Part shown: piece after piece, positions 37,093-48,039 of the stretch
Layout of the letters: each line of letters starts with the position of its first letter
Position numbering within the stretch: position 1 is the first letter of the stretch
Assembly: GCA_002796995.1 (NCBI GenBank)
Contig: PEKW01000015.1
Location: forward strand, 124,001 to 188,000
Direction of reading: 5' to 3'
Length of the DNA: 64,000 nt
DNA from: Rhizobium sp.
GTDB taxonomy: Bacteria > Pseudomonadota > Alphaproteobacteria > Rhizobiales > Rhizobiaceae
The notes under the pieces: model-generated
Seen by the model: only the letters and a program-made list of their open reading frames with translations
Database searches by the model: none
What the model was told of the DNA's origin: nothing
Made by a program: the position numbers and the translations under genes

Positions 37093-38076
37093 TCAGTCGG
37101 CGAACTGGCCGGCGGCCTCGATCACCGGCTTCCAGCGGGCGATCTCGCTTTCGAGCTTGGCCTTGAGGGCTGCCGGCGTCGCATCGGCTTCCGACGAGGG
37201 CGCGGTGCCGAGTTCGGCGAAGCGGGCGGCGACGTTCTGATCCTTGAGCGCGACCTGGAGCGCCCTCGACAGGCGTTCGACGGCTTCCGTCGGCGTGCCC
37301 TTCGGTGCGTAGATTCCGTGCCAGATGCCGACCTGGAAATCGGCAAGGCCGCCTTCGGCTGCGGTCGGCACATCAGGCAGGACGTCGAGACGGGCGGGAG
37401 AGGTCACGGCATAGGCCTTGATGGTGCCGCCCTGGATCTGCTTGGTCGTGTTGGTGGTCTGGTCGCACATGATGTCGACCTGGCCGCCGAGCAGGTCGGT
37501 CATGGCCGGGCCGGTGCCCTTGTAGGGAACGGTGACGAGGGGCGTGTCGATGGCGCTCATCAACAGCATGCCGCAGAGATGCGAGGCAGCACCGATGCCG
37601 GCATTGGCGACGGTGACGGTATCCTTGTTGGCCTTCATGTAGTCGATCAGACCCTTGAGGTCGGTCGGCTCGAGGTCCTTGCGGGCGACGATGGTCATCG
37701 GCACGTCGGTGACGAGGCCGACATATTCGAAGGCGTTCAGCGTGTCATAGGCGAGCTTGCGGTAGAGCGTGGCGCTGGTCGCCATGCCGATATGGTGCAG
37801 CAGCACGGTATAGCCGTCCGCCGGGGCCGCGGCGACCCGGCCGGCGCCAAGCGTGCCGCCGGCGCCGCCGACATTCTCGACGACGATCTGCTGGCCGAGG
37901 TCCTTCGACATCGATTCGGCGACGAGGCGGGCCACGGTGTCGGTGGGGCCGCCGGCTGAGAAAGGCACGACCATGGTGATGGTGCGCTCCGGATAACCCT
38001 CGGCGAAGGCCGCGGCGGACGACAGGGTGACGGCGAATGCGGCACCGAGGCCGAGCATAGTTTTCAGGATCTTCAT
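37093..38076 (-). CDS. tctC: TctC, periplasmic carboxylate-binding protein
   Basis: 327 residues with a Sec signal ending at AAAFA-EGYP. The start of the mature protein, RTITMVVPFSAGGPTDTVAR, is the Bug/TctC family hallmark and contributes to the carboxylate pocket. The substrate (citrate, tartrate or another carboxylate) cannot be inferred. The Shine-Dalgarno sequence GGGAGGAA is strong. It is the first gene of the tct operon, located directly downstream of dctB-dctD. Confidence 0.93.
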   Translation of the reverse strand: MKILKTMLGLGAAFAVTLSSAAAFAEGYPERTITMVVPFSAGGPTDTVARLVAESMSKDLGQQIVVENVGGAGGTLGAGRVAAAPADGYTVLLHHIGMATSATLYRKLAYDTLNAFEYVGLVTDVPMTIVARKDLEPTDLKGLIDYMKANKDTVTVANAGIGAASHLCGMLLMSAIDTPLVTVPYKGTGPAMTDLLGGQVDIMCDQTTNTTKQIQGGTIKAYAVTSPARLDVLPDVPTAAEGGLADFQVGIWHGIYAPKGTPTEAVERLSRALQVALKDQNVAARFAELGTAPSSEADATPAALKAKLESEIARWKPVIEAAGQFAD

Positions 38077-38112
38077 CGAATTCCTCCCGGATGAAACACG
38101 CCAGGCCGGTGC

Positions 38113-38128
38113 GGCTCCTCCCGTGCCG
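38113..38128 (-). promoter_or_regulatory. Possible sigma-54 promoter of tctCBA
   Basis: On the minus strand CGGCACGGGAGGAGCC has a good -24 element and correct GG-N10-GC spacing, but a weak -12 element. Position (transcript start near 38102) and the neighbouring sigma-54 activator favour it. Confidence 0.35.
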
Positions 38129-38253
38129 GTCCTGGATGCGCCAACAGTGCTGCGAGAGCAGCCGCCCGCAAGCGCTATCAGGCGGCGGCGGGGCGGTTAT
38201 GCCCGTGCTTGCAACGCAGCATGGGTAGGTTCGGGAACAAAGCGCGACAAGGG

Positions 38254-38271
38254 TGGGTGGAAATCCACCCA
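38254..38271. promoter_or_regulatory. 18-base perfect palindrome, candidate DctD binding site
   Basis: TGGGTGGAAATCCACCCA is perfectly symmetric. It lies between the end of dctD and the start of tctC, about 125-140 bases upstream of the candidate sigma-54 promoter, as expected for an enhancer. No T-tract follows, so a terminator is less likely. Confidence 0.55.
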
Positions 38272-38282
38272 TGGACGGCGGA

Positions 38283-39634
38283 TCAGGCGTCGAAGTCGTC
38301 GAGGGTCAGCCCCGGCTTTCGCTCCAGTCCGTATTTCTGCATCTTTTCGTAGAGCGTCTTGCGGGAGATGCCGAGCTGTTCGTAGACCGGCCTCAGATTG
38401 CCGCCATGGGCGGAAATCGCGCTGGCGAGAATGCCGCGTTCATAGGCTGCGACCTTGTCGGCGAGGCGCTGGCGCACCGCCGCCTGTGGGCTTTCGTCGG
38501 GCAGTGGATCGAGGCCGAGCACCAGCCGGTCGGCGGCGTTGCGTAGTTCCCGGACATTGCCGGGCCAGGGGCGGGCGGCAATCTCGGCCAGCAGTTCGGG
38601 CGAGACGTCGATATCGTCGCGCATGTAGCGGGCCGCCGCCTCGCGCACCAGCTGGAGAAAGAGGATCGGAATGTCCGCGAGCCGGTTGGCCAGGGCGGGC
38701 ACATGGAGTGTCGCGACGTTCAGGCGATAGAAAAGGTCCGCGCGAAAGCGCCCGGCGGCGACCTCGGCCTCCAGATCGGCCTTGCTGGTAGCGATGAAGC
38801 GCACGTCGAGCGGCACGACCTCGTTCGAGCCGAGCCGTGTGATGACGCGCTCCTGCAGCACGCGCAGGAACTTGGCCTGCAGGTCGAAGGGCATGGAGCC
38901 GATCTCATCGAGCAGGATCGTTCCGCCGCGGGCATGCTCGAACTTGCCGTAGCGCGGCCGGAGCGCACCGGGAAAGGCGCCGGCCTCGTGGCCGAACAAC
39001 TCGCTCTCGATCAGGTTTTCCGGCAGGGCCGCACAGTTGATGGCGATCAGCGGCCGGTTGGCACGCGCGCTCACGTCATGGAGCGCCCGCGCCACGACTT
39101 CCTTACCGACGCCGGTGTCGCCGATGATCAGCGTATCCGCGTCGGTGGCGCCGATGGCGCGCAGGCGGTAGCGCAGGTCGACCATGACCTGGGTTCGGCC
39201 GGGCAGGCGGGTCTCTATGTCGTCGCGCTTGCCGGCGACGGCGCGCAGCCGGCGGTTTTCCATGACCAGGCTGCGCCGGTCGAGGGCCCGGCGGATAATG
39301 CCGGCAAGATGCTGGGCGGTGAAGGGTTTTTCCAGGAAGTCGTAGACGCCGGCGCGCATGGCGCTGACGGCGAGCTGCACGTCGGCATGTCCCGTCACCA
39401 GGATGACCGGGATTTCCGCGTCGACGTCCCGGATGCGCTGAAGCAGGGTCATTCCGTCCATGCCGGGCATGCGGATATCGCTGACGACGACGCCGTCAAA
39501 GCCGTAACCGACCAGCTCCAGCACCGCCTCGGCGCTGGAAAAGGTCGTTACTTCGAGACCAAAGAGTTCGAGCGCCTGGGCCGAGGACCGGCGCATGTCT
39601 TCCTCGTCGTCGATCAGGAGGATGCGCTGGCCGC

Positions 39635-39638
<4 letters not shown>
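38283..39638 (-). CDS. DctD-type sigma-54 response regulator
   Basis: 451 residues: a receiver domain with phospho-acceptor Asp54 (VVVSDIRMPGMDG), an AAA+ core (Walker A GDTGVGKE, Walker B GGTILLDEIGSM) and a Fis-type HTH (RPVYEQLGISRKTLYEKMQK). The sigma-54 contact loop reads GAFPGA instead of GAFTGA. The start overlaps the kinase gene by 4 bases. It most likely activates tctCBA, immediately downstream, in response to an external carboxylate. Confidence 0.88.
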
Positions 39639-41458
<1,820 letters not shown>

Positions 41459-41749
41459 GGAACAACGGCCTCCTCTTCCGTTCCTCCCGGCCAGAGTGGC
41501 CGCACAGGAAGTCTAAAGAGCCGGACGGATGTTTCCTAGAGGCGATGTGTGCGGAACTGTGTCCGGCATTCGGGCTGGCATTCCAGTTGCTGTGGTCGAG
41601 TGATGCGCCAAACACCTGAGGCGGCGGCCGATCGGATTGATCGGTGGCAGAATCAGCAAAACCGGTCGCTGTGCTGCGATAAAATTTCGACAGGCTGCGC
41701 GACCCGTGACATAAGGCGCCCGGAAACCCCTCAAGCCCCCTGTCCGGTC

Positions 41750-43372
41750 ATGATTCGTATCGAAAACATCAGCAAGCAGCTCAGCCACCGCATTCTCTTC
41801 ATCGAGAGCTCTGCCGCGCTCAACAAGGGCGAGAAGATCGGCCTGGTCGGACCGAACGGGGCCGGCAAGACGACGGTCTTCCGCATGATCACCGGCGAGG
41901 AGCAGCCCGACGAGGGTCAGGTCTCGGTCGAAAAGGGCATGACGGTCGGCTACTTCAACCAGGACGTGGGCGAGATGTCCGGCCGCAGCGCCGTTGCAGA
42001 AGTGATGGACGGCGCCGGTCCCGTCAGCGTGGTGGCCGCCGAAATGCGCGAACTTGAGGCTGCCATGGTCGATCCGGACCGGCTGGACGAGATGGACGCG
42101 ATCATCGAGCGCTATGGCGAGGTGCAGGCGCGCTATGAGGAACTCGACGGCTATGCGCTGGAAGGCCGTGCCCGCGAAGTGCTTGCGGGCCTGAGCTTCA
42201 GCCAGGAGATGATGGACGGCGACGTCGGCAAGCTGTCGGGCGGCTGGAAGATGCGCGTGGCGCTGGCCCGCATCCTGCTGATGCGCCCCGACGTCATGCT
42301 GCTCGACGAACCGTCCAACCATCTCGACCTGGAAAGCCTGATCTGGCTCGAGCAGTTCCTCAAAGGTTACGAAGGCGCGCTCTTGATGACCTCGCACGAC
42401 CGCGAGTTCATGAACCGCATCGTCAACAAGATCATCGAGATCGATGCCGGCTCGCTGAACACCTATTCCGGCAATTACGAGTTCTACGAGCAGCAGCGGG
42501 CGCAGAACGAAAAGCAGCAGCAGGCGCAGTTCGAGCGCCAGCAGGCGATGCTGGCCAAGGAAATCAAGTTCATCGAGCGCTTCAAGGCGCGCGCATCCCA
42601 TGCCTCACAGGTGCAGAGCCGGGTGAAGAAGCTGGAGAAGATCGACCGCGTCGAGCCGCCGAAGCGTCGTCAGGTCGTCGCCTTCGAATTCCAGCCGGCA
42701 CCGCGCTCGGGCGAAGACGTGGTCAATCTGAAGAACGTGCACAAGAAGTACGGCCAGCGGGTGATCTACGAGGGCTTCGATTTCATGGTCCGGCGCAAGG
42801 AGCGCTGGTGCATCATGGGCGTCAACGGCGCCGGAAAGTCGACCCTGCTGAAGCTGGTGGCGGGTGATTCCACACCCGATCAGGGCACGGTCAGCGTCGG
42901 CGCCAGCGTCAAGATGGGCTATTTCGCCCAGCATGCGATGGACATTCTCGACGGCGAGATGACCATATTCGAAACGCTGGAAAGCACCTTCCCGCGGGCA
43001 GGCCAGGCGCCGCTGCGCGCCCTTGCCGGCTGCTTCGGCTTTTCCGGCGACGATATCGAGAAGCGTTGCCGCGTGCTCTCCGGCGGAGAGAAGGCGCGCC
43101 TGGTGATGGCGATCATGCTGTTCGACCCGCCGAATCTCCTGGTGCTCGACGAGCCGACCAACCACCTTGACCTCGACACCAAGGAAATGCTGATCAAGGC
43201 GCTGTCGCAGTATGAAGGCACGATGCTGTTCGTCAGCCACGATCGCCACTTCCTGGCGGAGCTTTCCAATCGCGTGCTGGAACTGACGCCCGAAGGCGCG
43301 TTCCAGTATGGTGGCGGCTATACGGAATATGTGGCGCGGACCGGCCATGAGGCGCCGGGTCTGCGGAGCTGA
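41750..43372 (+). CDS. ABC-F family ATPase (ribosome-associated type)
   Basis: 540 residues with two ABC cassettes and no membrane segment. Walker A motifs are GPNGAGKTT and GVNGAGKST, the signatures LSGGWKMRVALARIL and LSGGEKARLVMAIML, and Walker B pairs end in DEPSNHLD and DEPTNHLD. A charged linker lies between cassettes (about residues 240-330). ABC-F proteins act at the ribosomal E site. The start at 41750 (MIRIENISK) is conventional, although no clear Shine-Dalgarno sequence is seen. It appears to be a housekeeping gene, unrelated to its neighbours. Confidence 0.9.
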   Translation: MIRIENISKQLSHRILFIESSAALNKGEKIGLVGPNGAGKTTVFRMITGEEQPDEGQVSVEKGMTVGYFNQDVGEMSGRSAVAEVMDGAGPVSVVAAEMRELEAAMVDPDRLDEMDAIIERYGEVQARYEELDGYALEGRAREVLAGLSFSQEMMDGDVGKLSGGWKMRVALARILLMRPDVMLLDEPSNHLDLESLIWLEQFLKGYEGALLMTSHDREFMNRIVNKIIEIDAGSLNTYSGNYEFYEQQRAQNEKQQQAQFERQQAMLAKEIKFIERFKARASHASQVQSRVKKLEKIDRVEPPKRRQVVAFEFQPAPRSGEDVVNLKNVHKKYGQRVIYEGFDFMVRRKERWCIMGVNGAGKSTLLKLVAGDSTPDQGTVSVGASVKMGYFAQHAMDILDGEMTIFETLESTFPRAGQAPLRALAGCFGFSGDDIEKRCRVLSGGEKARLVMAIMLFDPPNLLVLDEPTNHLDLDTKEMLIKALSQYEGTMLFVSHDRHFLAELSNRVLELTPEGAFQYGGGYTEYVARTGHEAPGLRS

Positions 43373-43387
43373 AATTCCAGGACAAGC

Positions 43388-43412
43388 CCGGCCGATTCTG
43401 GTGATCGGCCGG
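43388..43412. terminator. Bidirectional terminator between the ABC-F gene and ubiV
   Basis: A perfect 9-base stem (CCGGCCGAT / ATCGGCCGG) with a 7-base loop lies in the 48-base gap between the two convergent genes. Confidence 0.7.
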
Positions 43413-43420
43413 TATGTTCG

Positions 43421-44365
43421 TCAGGCCATGGCGCCGCTTGCCACATCGCGGGCGCGGGCCACCCAGGCAGCACCCTCGCGGGCGTGGTGGAAACCGTTGG
43501 ACAGCGGCGCTGCCGGATAGATGTCCCGGAGACGGTCGGTCGCCTCATCGGCCTCCAGCGTGCCGTCGAGCACGGCGCGATAGAGCCTTGCGACCGCGAC
43601 CATGTCGCAGTCCTGCGGCGACAGGCGGATCGCCGAGACGCCGCACGCGGCCAGGTCGGCCAGTTCTCCAAGCAGTGCCTGGCAGGTGTGGGACACGGTC
43701 TGAACCCCGTTCAGCGCCAGGAAGGACTGGCGGTCCAGCGTCTTGACCGGCAGACCGTCCGGCTCCTCGCCGCAGACGAAAAGGCAGTTGTCCTTGATCT
43801 TGCCCTTGGAGCGGGCATGGGCGCAGCGCGCCGAAATGGCCAGTGGCATGCGGCCGAAGGCGAAGACCTCGAAATCGATATCGGGGCTGTCGGCAACGAT
43901 CCGCTCGACCGAGGTGAAGGGCAGTTCCGGCGGCAGGCAGATGGTCTTGGCGCCCCGACCGGCCAGCAGCCTGGCGGTCGCCGCATTGTAGACATTGACC
44001 AGCGGTCCGACATTGTGTGGCTTGCCGTTCAACAGCCCGAGCGCGGAGAGGTCGTTGGCCTCGATCAGATGATCGCTCTCCTCGACCAGTTCGCGCACCT
44101 GCCGGCTTTCCCGCTCCAGCGTGACGAGCGCCAGCGTTGAGAACACCACGGTCTTGCCGGCCGCCTCGAGCCGTTCGGTCACTTCGGCGAGATGCGGTTC
44201 GATGAAATGCTGGCGCTTGGAGCACACGGTTTCGCCGATCACCACCGTGTCGAAGGGCGCTTCGTCGGCGATGCGGAAATGGAAGTCGCGCCATTTGGGG
44301 CCGTCCCACAGATAGTAGACGGGGCCCATGGTGAGCGAGGGGGAAGGGGTATCGGTCATGCTCAT
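43421..44365 (-). CDS. ubiV: UbiV, U32-family subunit of O2-independent ubiquinone hydroxylase
   Basis: 314 residues of the peptidase U32 family. Cysteines expected to bind a 4Fe-4S cluster are visible in GETVCSKRQH, SARCAHARSKG and KDNCLFVCGEE. UbiV works with UbiU to hydroxylate the ubiquinone ring without oxygen, using prephenate as oxygen donor in E. coli. The start at 44365 overlaps the ubiU stop by 4 bases. This supports quinone supply during denitrification. Confidence 0.9.
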   Translation of the reverse strand: MSMTDTPSPSLTMGPVYYLWDGPKWRDFHFRIADEAPFDTVVIGETVCSKRQHFIEPHLAEVTERLEAAGKTVVFSTLALVTLERESRQVRELVEESDHLIEANDLSALGLLNGKPHNVGPLVNVYNAATARLLAGRGAKTICLPPELPFTSVERIVADSPDIDFEVFAFGRMPLAISARCAHARSKGKIKDNCLFVCGEEPDGLPVKTLDRQSFLALNGVQTVSHTCQALLGELADLAACGVSAIRLSPQDCDMVAVARLYRAVLDGTLEADEATDRLRDIYPAAPLSNGFHHAREGAAWVARARDVASGAMA

Positions 44366-45339
44366 CTCCAGCGCTTCTCGTAGGCGCCCGATGTGGTCTT
44401 CTGCCCTTCGCTCAAGCCACGCAGGCCGGCGAGCAGGGCGGTGCGCCGTTCGGGTGTGGCGGAGAGCGCCTTCTTCAGCGTCGAGACGACTTCGGCGACA
44501 TAGGCCTTGCCGCGCTGGCGGCCCTCGATCTTCAGCGCGCTGACGCCGGCGGCGGTCAGGGCATCGATCTCGCTCATCACGTCCAGCGAGACAGGGTCCT
44601 CGAAGGCGTAGGCCCGGTCGTCGGCGATGTCGAAACGACCCTTGCACAGCGTCGGATAGCCGGCCGCCTCACCCGCGGGGAAACGGTTGATCGTGTAGTC
44701 GCCGAGCTCGGAGACGAGCTCGTTGCCTTCCTTGCGGTAGTGGACATGGCTTGCCGGTGAGCAGACGCCGTTCATGTTCGGCGACTTGCCGGTCGCATAG
44801 GAAGAAAGCGAGCAGCGCCCCTCGGCCATGACGCAAAGCCCGCCGAAGACGAAGACCTCGATCTCGCAGCGGATCTTCGGGGCGATGCGGGCGATGTCGG
44901 CGATGGTCAGCGTGCGCGGCAGTACGACGCGCTTGGCATTGAAGGCGTCGACGAGAAAATTGATCGCGTCGACATTGGAGGCGGAAGCCTGGACCGAGAC
45001 GTGCAGGCGCTGCTCGGGATAGCGCTCGCTCACATGCGCCATCAGGCCGAAGTCGGCGAGGATCAGCGCATCGGCGCCAAGCGCCACGGCATCGGCGGCG
45101 GCGCGATACCAGATCTCTTCGTCGCCGGCGCGCATGAAGGTGTTGAGCGCGACGAAGGTCTGCGTCTTGTGGCGACGGGCATAGGCAATCGCTTCGCGCA
45201 GTTCGTCCCGGCTGAAGTTGAGACCGGGAAAGTTGCGGGCATTGGTCTCGTCGCGGAAGCCGCAATAGACGGCATCGGCGCCGGCATCGACGGCTTCACG
45301 GAAGGCGGCGGGGGTGCCGGCGGGGCAGATCAGTTCCAT
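44362..45339 (-). CDS. ubiU: UbiU, U32-family subunit of O2-independent ubiquinone hydroxylase
   Basis: 325 residues. The N-terminus MELICPAGTPAAFREAVDAG is the typical UbiU/U32 start. Fe-S cysteines lie in VMAEGRCSLSSY, NMNGVCSPAS and YPTLCKGRFD. It forms a complex with UbiV encoded downstream. The start at 45339 overlaps the end of ubiT by 10 bases, so ubiT-U-V are one unit. Confidence 0.9.
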   Translation of the reverse strand: MELICPAGTPAAFREAVDAGADAVYCGFRDETNARNFPGLNFSRDELREAIAYARRHKTQTFVALNTFMRAGDEEIWYRAAADAVALGADALILADFGLMAHVSERYPEQRLHVSVQASASNVDAINFLVDAFNAKRVVLPRTLTIADIARIAPKIRCEIEVFVFGGLCVMAEGRCSLSSYATGKSPNMNGVCSPASHVHYRKEGNELVSELGDYTINRFPAGEAAGYPTLCKGRFDIADDRAYAFEDPVSLDVMSEIDALTAAGVSALKIEGRQRGKAYVAEVVSTLKKALSATPERRTALLAGLRGLSEGQKTTSGAYEKRWR

Positions 45340-45839
45340 GCGGATCCCTCCCCGGTCAGCGCGCGGCGGCGAATGCCCTCGGCCATGCGGCCGAAGATCG
45401 GTGCGAAGGGGCCGGCCAGCGTCGAGAGGTCGCGCGGCAGGTCGATGTCGCAGTCGTCGAGGGCGTTTCGCATGGCGAGCATGGCCTCCATGTCGCCGGT
45501 GACGTTGAGGTCGCGGGAGAAGAACAAGGCGTCGGCGTCGCACCGCCCTTCGAGCAGTGCGAGCAGCATGAACAGCGGACCTTCGACCGTGGCATCGGCG
45601 GTTATCGTCGAACCGCTCTTGCGCAGCACACGGATCGTCACACGTGCAGGCTCGACGACGAAGGCGAGCGGAACGTCGCTGGGCACAAAGGCGAAACGCT
45701 TGGCCTTGTGCTCGCCCAGGCGTTCGAACAGGCCGGGATGCTCTTTCATCATGCGGCTGAACAGGAGGCCCGTCGCTCGCTCGATCACCGCTATCGGGAC
45801 GTAGTTCAGGGGCGTGGCGAGCGTTCTGGGAAATTCCAT
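45330..45839 (-). CDS. ubiT: UbiT, SCP2-domain lipid carrier of anaerobic ubiquinone synthesis
   Basis: 169 residues with an SCP2-like sterol-carrier domain (about 45-140), including FVPSDVPLAFVVEPARVTIR and NVTGDMEAMLAMRNALDDCD. UbiT binds the isoprenoid intermediates for UbiU/UbiV. The start at 45839 was chosen because the FixK/FNR-type box at 45902-45915 would start transcription near 45867. An in-frame ATG at 45875 lies upstream of that point. Confidence 0.85.
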   Translation of the reverse strand: MEFPRTLATPLNYVPIAVIERATGLLFSRMMKEHPGLFERLGEHKAKRFAFVPSDVPLAFVVEPARVTIRVLRKSGSTITADATVEGPLFMLLALLEGRCDADALFFSRDLNVTGDMEAMLAMRNALDDCDIDLPRDLSTLAGPFAPIFGRMAEGIRRRALTGEGSAWN

Positions 45840-45901
45840 ATTTTCAGGGCCTTTGCGGAATGCGGTGCGCGCCATGCTAACGGCTCGCTCGGCGCGAGCG
45901 T

Positions 45902-45915
45902 TTGAGCCAGCGCAA
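45902..45915. promoter_or_regulatory. FNR/FixK-type box between ubiT and ubiD
   Basis: TTGAGCCAGCGCAA fits the TTG(A/C)-N6-(T/G)CAA pattern. Its spacing suits activation of ubiTUV on the minus strand (predicted start near 45867). It is 34 bases upstream of the likely ubiD start and may also affect that gene. Confidence 0.65.
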
Positions 45916-45949
45916 AGACTCGATGATTTTTAGCCGCCACACAGGCGGG

Positions 45950-47458
45950 ATGACAAACGCACCCTCTGCCATCCGGCGCTATGCCGACCTTCAGGATTTC
46001 GCCGCCGAACTGGAACGCCGCGGCAGCCTCAGGCGCATCACGAAGCCCGTATCGCTGGTGCATGAGGTGACGGAGATCCATCGGCGGGTGCTTGCCTCCG
46101 GCGGGCCGGCGCTCTTGTTCGAAAAGCCGGTCAATGCGGCTGGCGAGATCCTGCCGATCCCACTGCTGGCCAATCTGTTCGGCACGCGCGAGCGAATCGA
46201 ATGGGGCTTCGGGCTCCAGAGCGGTGGGATCGGCGGACTCGCGGATCTGCTCGGTGAATTGCGCGAGCCGCGACCGCCACGGTCTCTTAAAGAAGCAATG
46301 GGGAAACTACCGCTCCTGCAGTCGGCGCTCTCGCTTCGGGTCAAGCAGGTTTCCAGTGCCTCCTGTCAGGAGGTCGTCTGGCGCGGCGACCAGGTCGACC
46401 TCGGCCGCCTGCCGATCCAGTGGTGCTGGCCGGGGGAGCCGGCGCCGCTGGTCAGCTGGCCTTTAGTGATCACCCGCTCGCCGGACGATCCCAACGATGT
46501 CAATGTCGGCATCTACCGCATGCAGGTGCTGGGCCGCGACAGGCTGATCATGCGGTGGCTCGCCCATCGCGGCGGGGCGAAGCATCATCGCCAGTGGCAG
46601 AAGCTGGGGCAGGACATGCCGGTCGCCGTGGTGATCGGCGCCGATCCGGCCACCATCCTTGCGGCCGTCATGCCGTTGCCTGAGGGCATGAGCGAGCTCG
46701 GTTTTGCCGGCGTGCTCAAGCGGCGGCGCAGCCGGGTGGTTAAGGCGGTCAGCCAGCCGCTCTGCGTTCCCGCCAATGCGGAAATCGTGCTGGAGGGCAC
46801 GGTGTCGATGCGCGAGATGGCCGAGGAGGGGCCGTATGGCGACCATACCGGCTACTACAATTCGGTCGATCGCTTCCCGGTGATGACCTTGTCGGCGATC
46901 ACCATGCGGAAGAAGCCGTTCTACCTCTCGACCTATACCGGCCGGCCGCCGGACGAGCCGTCGAAACTCGGCGAGGCGATGAACGAGCTCTTCCTGCCGC
47001 TGGTGAAGAAGCAGTTCCCCGAGATTTCCGACCTCTGGCTGCCGCCCGAGGCCTGCTCCTACCGCGCCATCGTGGTGTCGATCGACAAGCGCTATCCGGG
47101 CCAGGCAAAGCGCATCATGATGGGACTGTGGTCGATGCTGCCGCAGTTCAGCTATACCAAGCTGATCATCGCCGTCGATCCAGATATCGACGTGCGCAGC
47201 TGGCACGACGTGATCTGGGCGCTGTCGACCCGCTTCGATGCCAGCCGCGACGTCACGATCATCCCCGACACGCCGATCGACTATCTCGACTTCGCCTCGC
47301 CGAAGCCGGGGCTCGGCGGCAAGCTCGGGCTCGACGCCACGACCAAGATCGGACCGGAAACGGATCGCGAATGGGGGCGGGTTCTCAATATGTCGCCGGA
47401 GGTGTCTGCGAGGGTCGATGCTCTGTGGAGCGATCTCGGGCTGGGGGATCTGCCATGA
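45950..47458 (+). CDS. ubiD: UbiD-family prenylated-FMN decarboxylase
   Basis: About 502 residues. The fold is indicated by FEKPVNAAGEILPIPLLANL, the prFMN/metal region NDVNVGIYRMQVLGRDRLIM, and the E-x-x-x-R...E-type active site in PYGDHTGYYN. UbiD removes the carboxyl group of 3-polyprenyl-4-hydroxybenzoate. The listed start (MTNAPSAIRRYADLQDF) fits family length; ATG at 45923 is an alternative. It overlaps ubiX by 4 bases, so enzyme and cofactor-maker are coupled. Confidence 0.88.
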   Translation: MTNAPSAIRRYADLQDFAAELERRGSLRRITKPVSLVHEVTEIHRRVLASGGPALLFEKPVNAAGEILPIPLLANLFGTRERIEWGFGLQSGGIGGLADLLGELREPRPPRSLKEAMGKLPLLQSALSLRVKQVSSASCQEVVWRGDQVDLGRLPIQWCWPGEPAPLVSWPLVITRSPDDPNDVNVGIYRMQVLGRDRLIMRWLAHRGGAKHHRQWQKLGQDMPVAVVIGADPATILAAVMPLPEGMSELGFAGVLKRRRSRVVKAVSQPLCVPANAEIVLEGTVSMREMAEEGPYGDHTGYYNSVDRFPVMTLSAITMRKKPFYLSTYTGRPPDEPSKLGEAMNELFLPLVKKQFPEISDLWLPPEACSYRAIVVSIDKRYPGQAKRIMMGLWSMLPQFSYTKLIIAVDPDIDVRSWHDVIWALSTRFDASRDVTIIPDTPIDYLDFASPKPGLGGKLGLDATTKIGPETDREWGRVLNMSPEVSARVDALWSDLGLGDLP

Positions 47459-48039
47459 GTGCCAAGCGCGTCGTGCTGGGCGTGTCCGGTGCCTCAGGTG
47501 CGCCGATCGCCATGAGGATCGCGGAGCGGCTGGCCGCGCTTGCCGGTGTCGAGACCCATCTGGTGGTGTCGACGGCGGCGGAGCGGACCTTTGCCCATGA
47601 ACTGGGCGCGGATGCCCTGGTCCGACTCGAAGCGCTGGCAATCAGGCGCTACGCCATCGGCGATATCGGGGCGGCGATCGCCAGCGGCTCTTTTCGCACC
47701 GCCGGCATGATCGTTGCGCCGTGTTCGATGCGCAGCCTCTCCGGAATAGCGACAGGGCTTGCTGATACGCTGCTGATCCGAGCTGCGGACGTGCACCTGA
47801 AGGAACGCCGGCCGCTCGTGCTCCTCGCCCGCGAAACGCCGCTGCATCTCGGGCATTTGCGCAATATGGTGTCGGTGACCGAGATGGGGGCGATCGTCAT
47901 GCCGCCGGTGCCGGCCTTCTACCGGCGGCCGGAGACGGTGGCGGCGATCGTCGATCATATTGCTGCGCGGGCCATCGATCTGTTGCGGATCACGGACCAG
48001 TCGCTGGCGAGCGAATGGGACGGCGAGGTGTCAGGCTAG
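47455..48039 (+). CDS. ubiX: UbiX, flavin prenyltransferase
   Basis: 194 residues. The FMN-binding start VVLGVSGASGAPIAMRIAE and motifs APCSMRSLSGIATG and PLHLGHLRNM are typical. UbiX makes the prenylated FMN used by UbiD. Its stop codon shares the palindrome CTAG with the stop of the convergent nnrU, so the two genes overlap tail to tail by 4 bases and leave no room for a terminator. Confidence 0.93.
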   Translation: MSAKRVVLGVSGASGAPIAMRIAERLAALAGVETHLVVSTAAERTFAHELGADALVRLEALAIRRYAIGDIGAAIASGSFRTAGMIVAPCSMRSLSGIATGLADTLLIRAADVHLKERRPLVLLARETPLHLGHLRNMVSVTEMGAIVMPPVPAFYRRPETVAAIVDHIAARAIDLLRITDQSLASEWDGEVSG

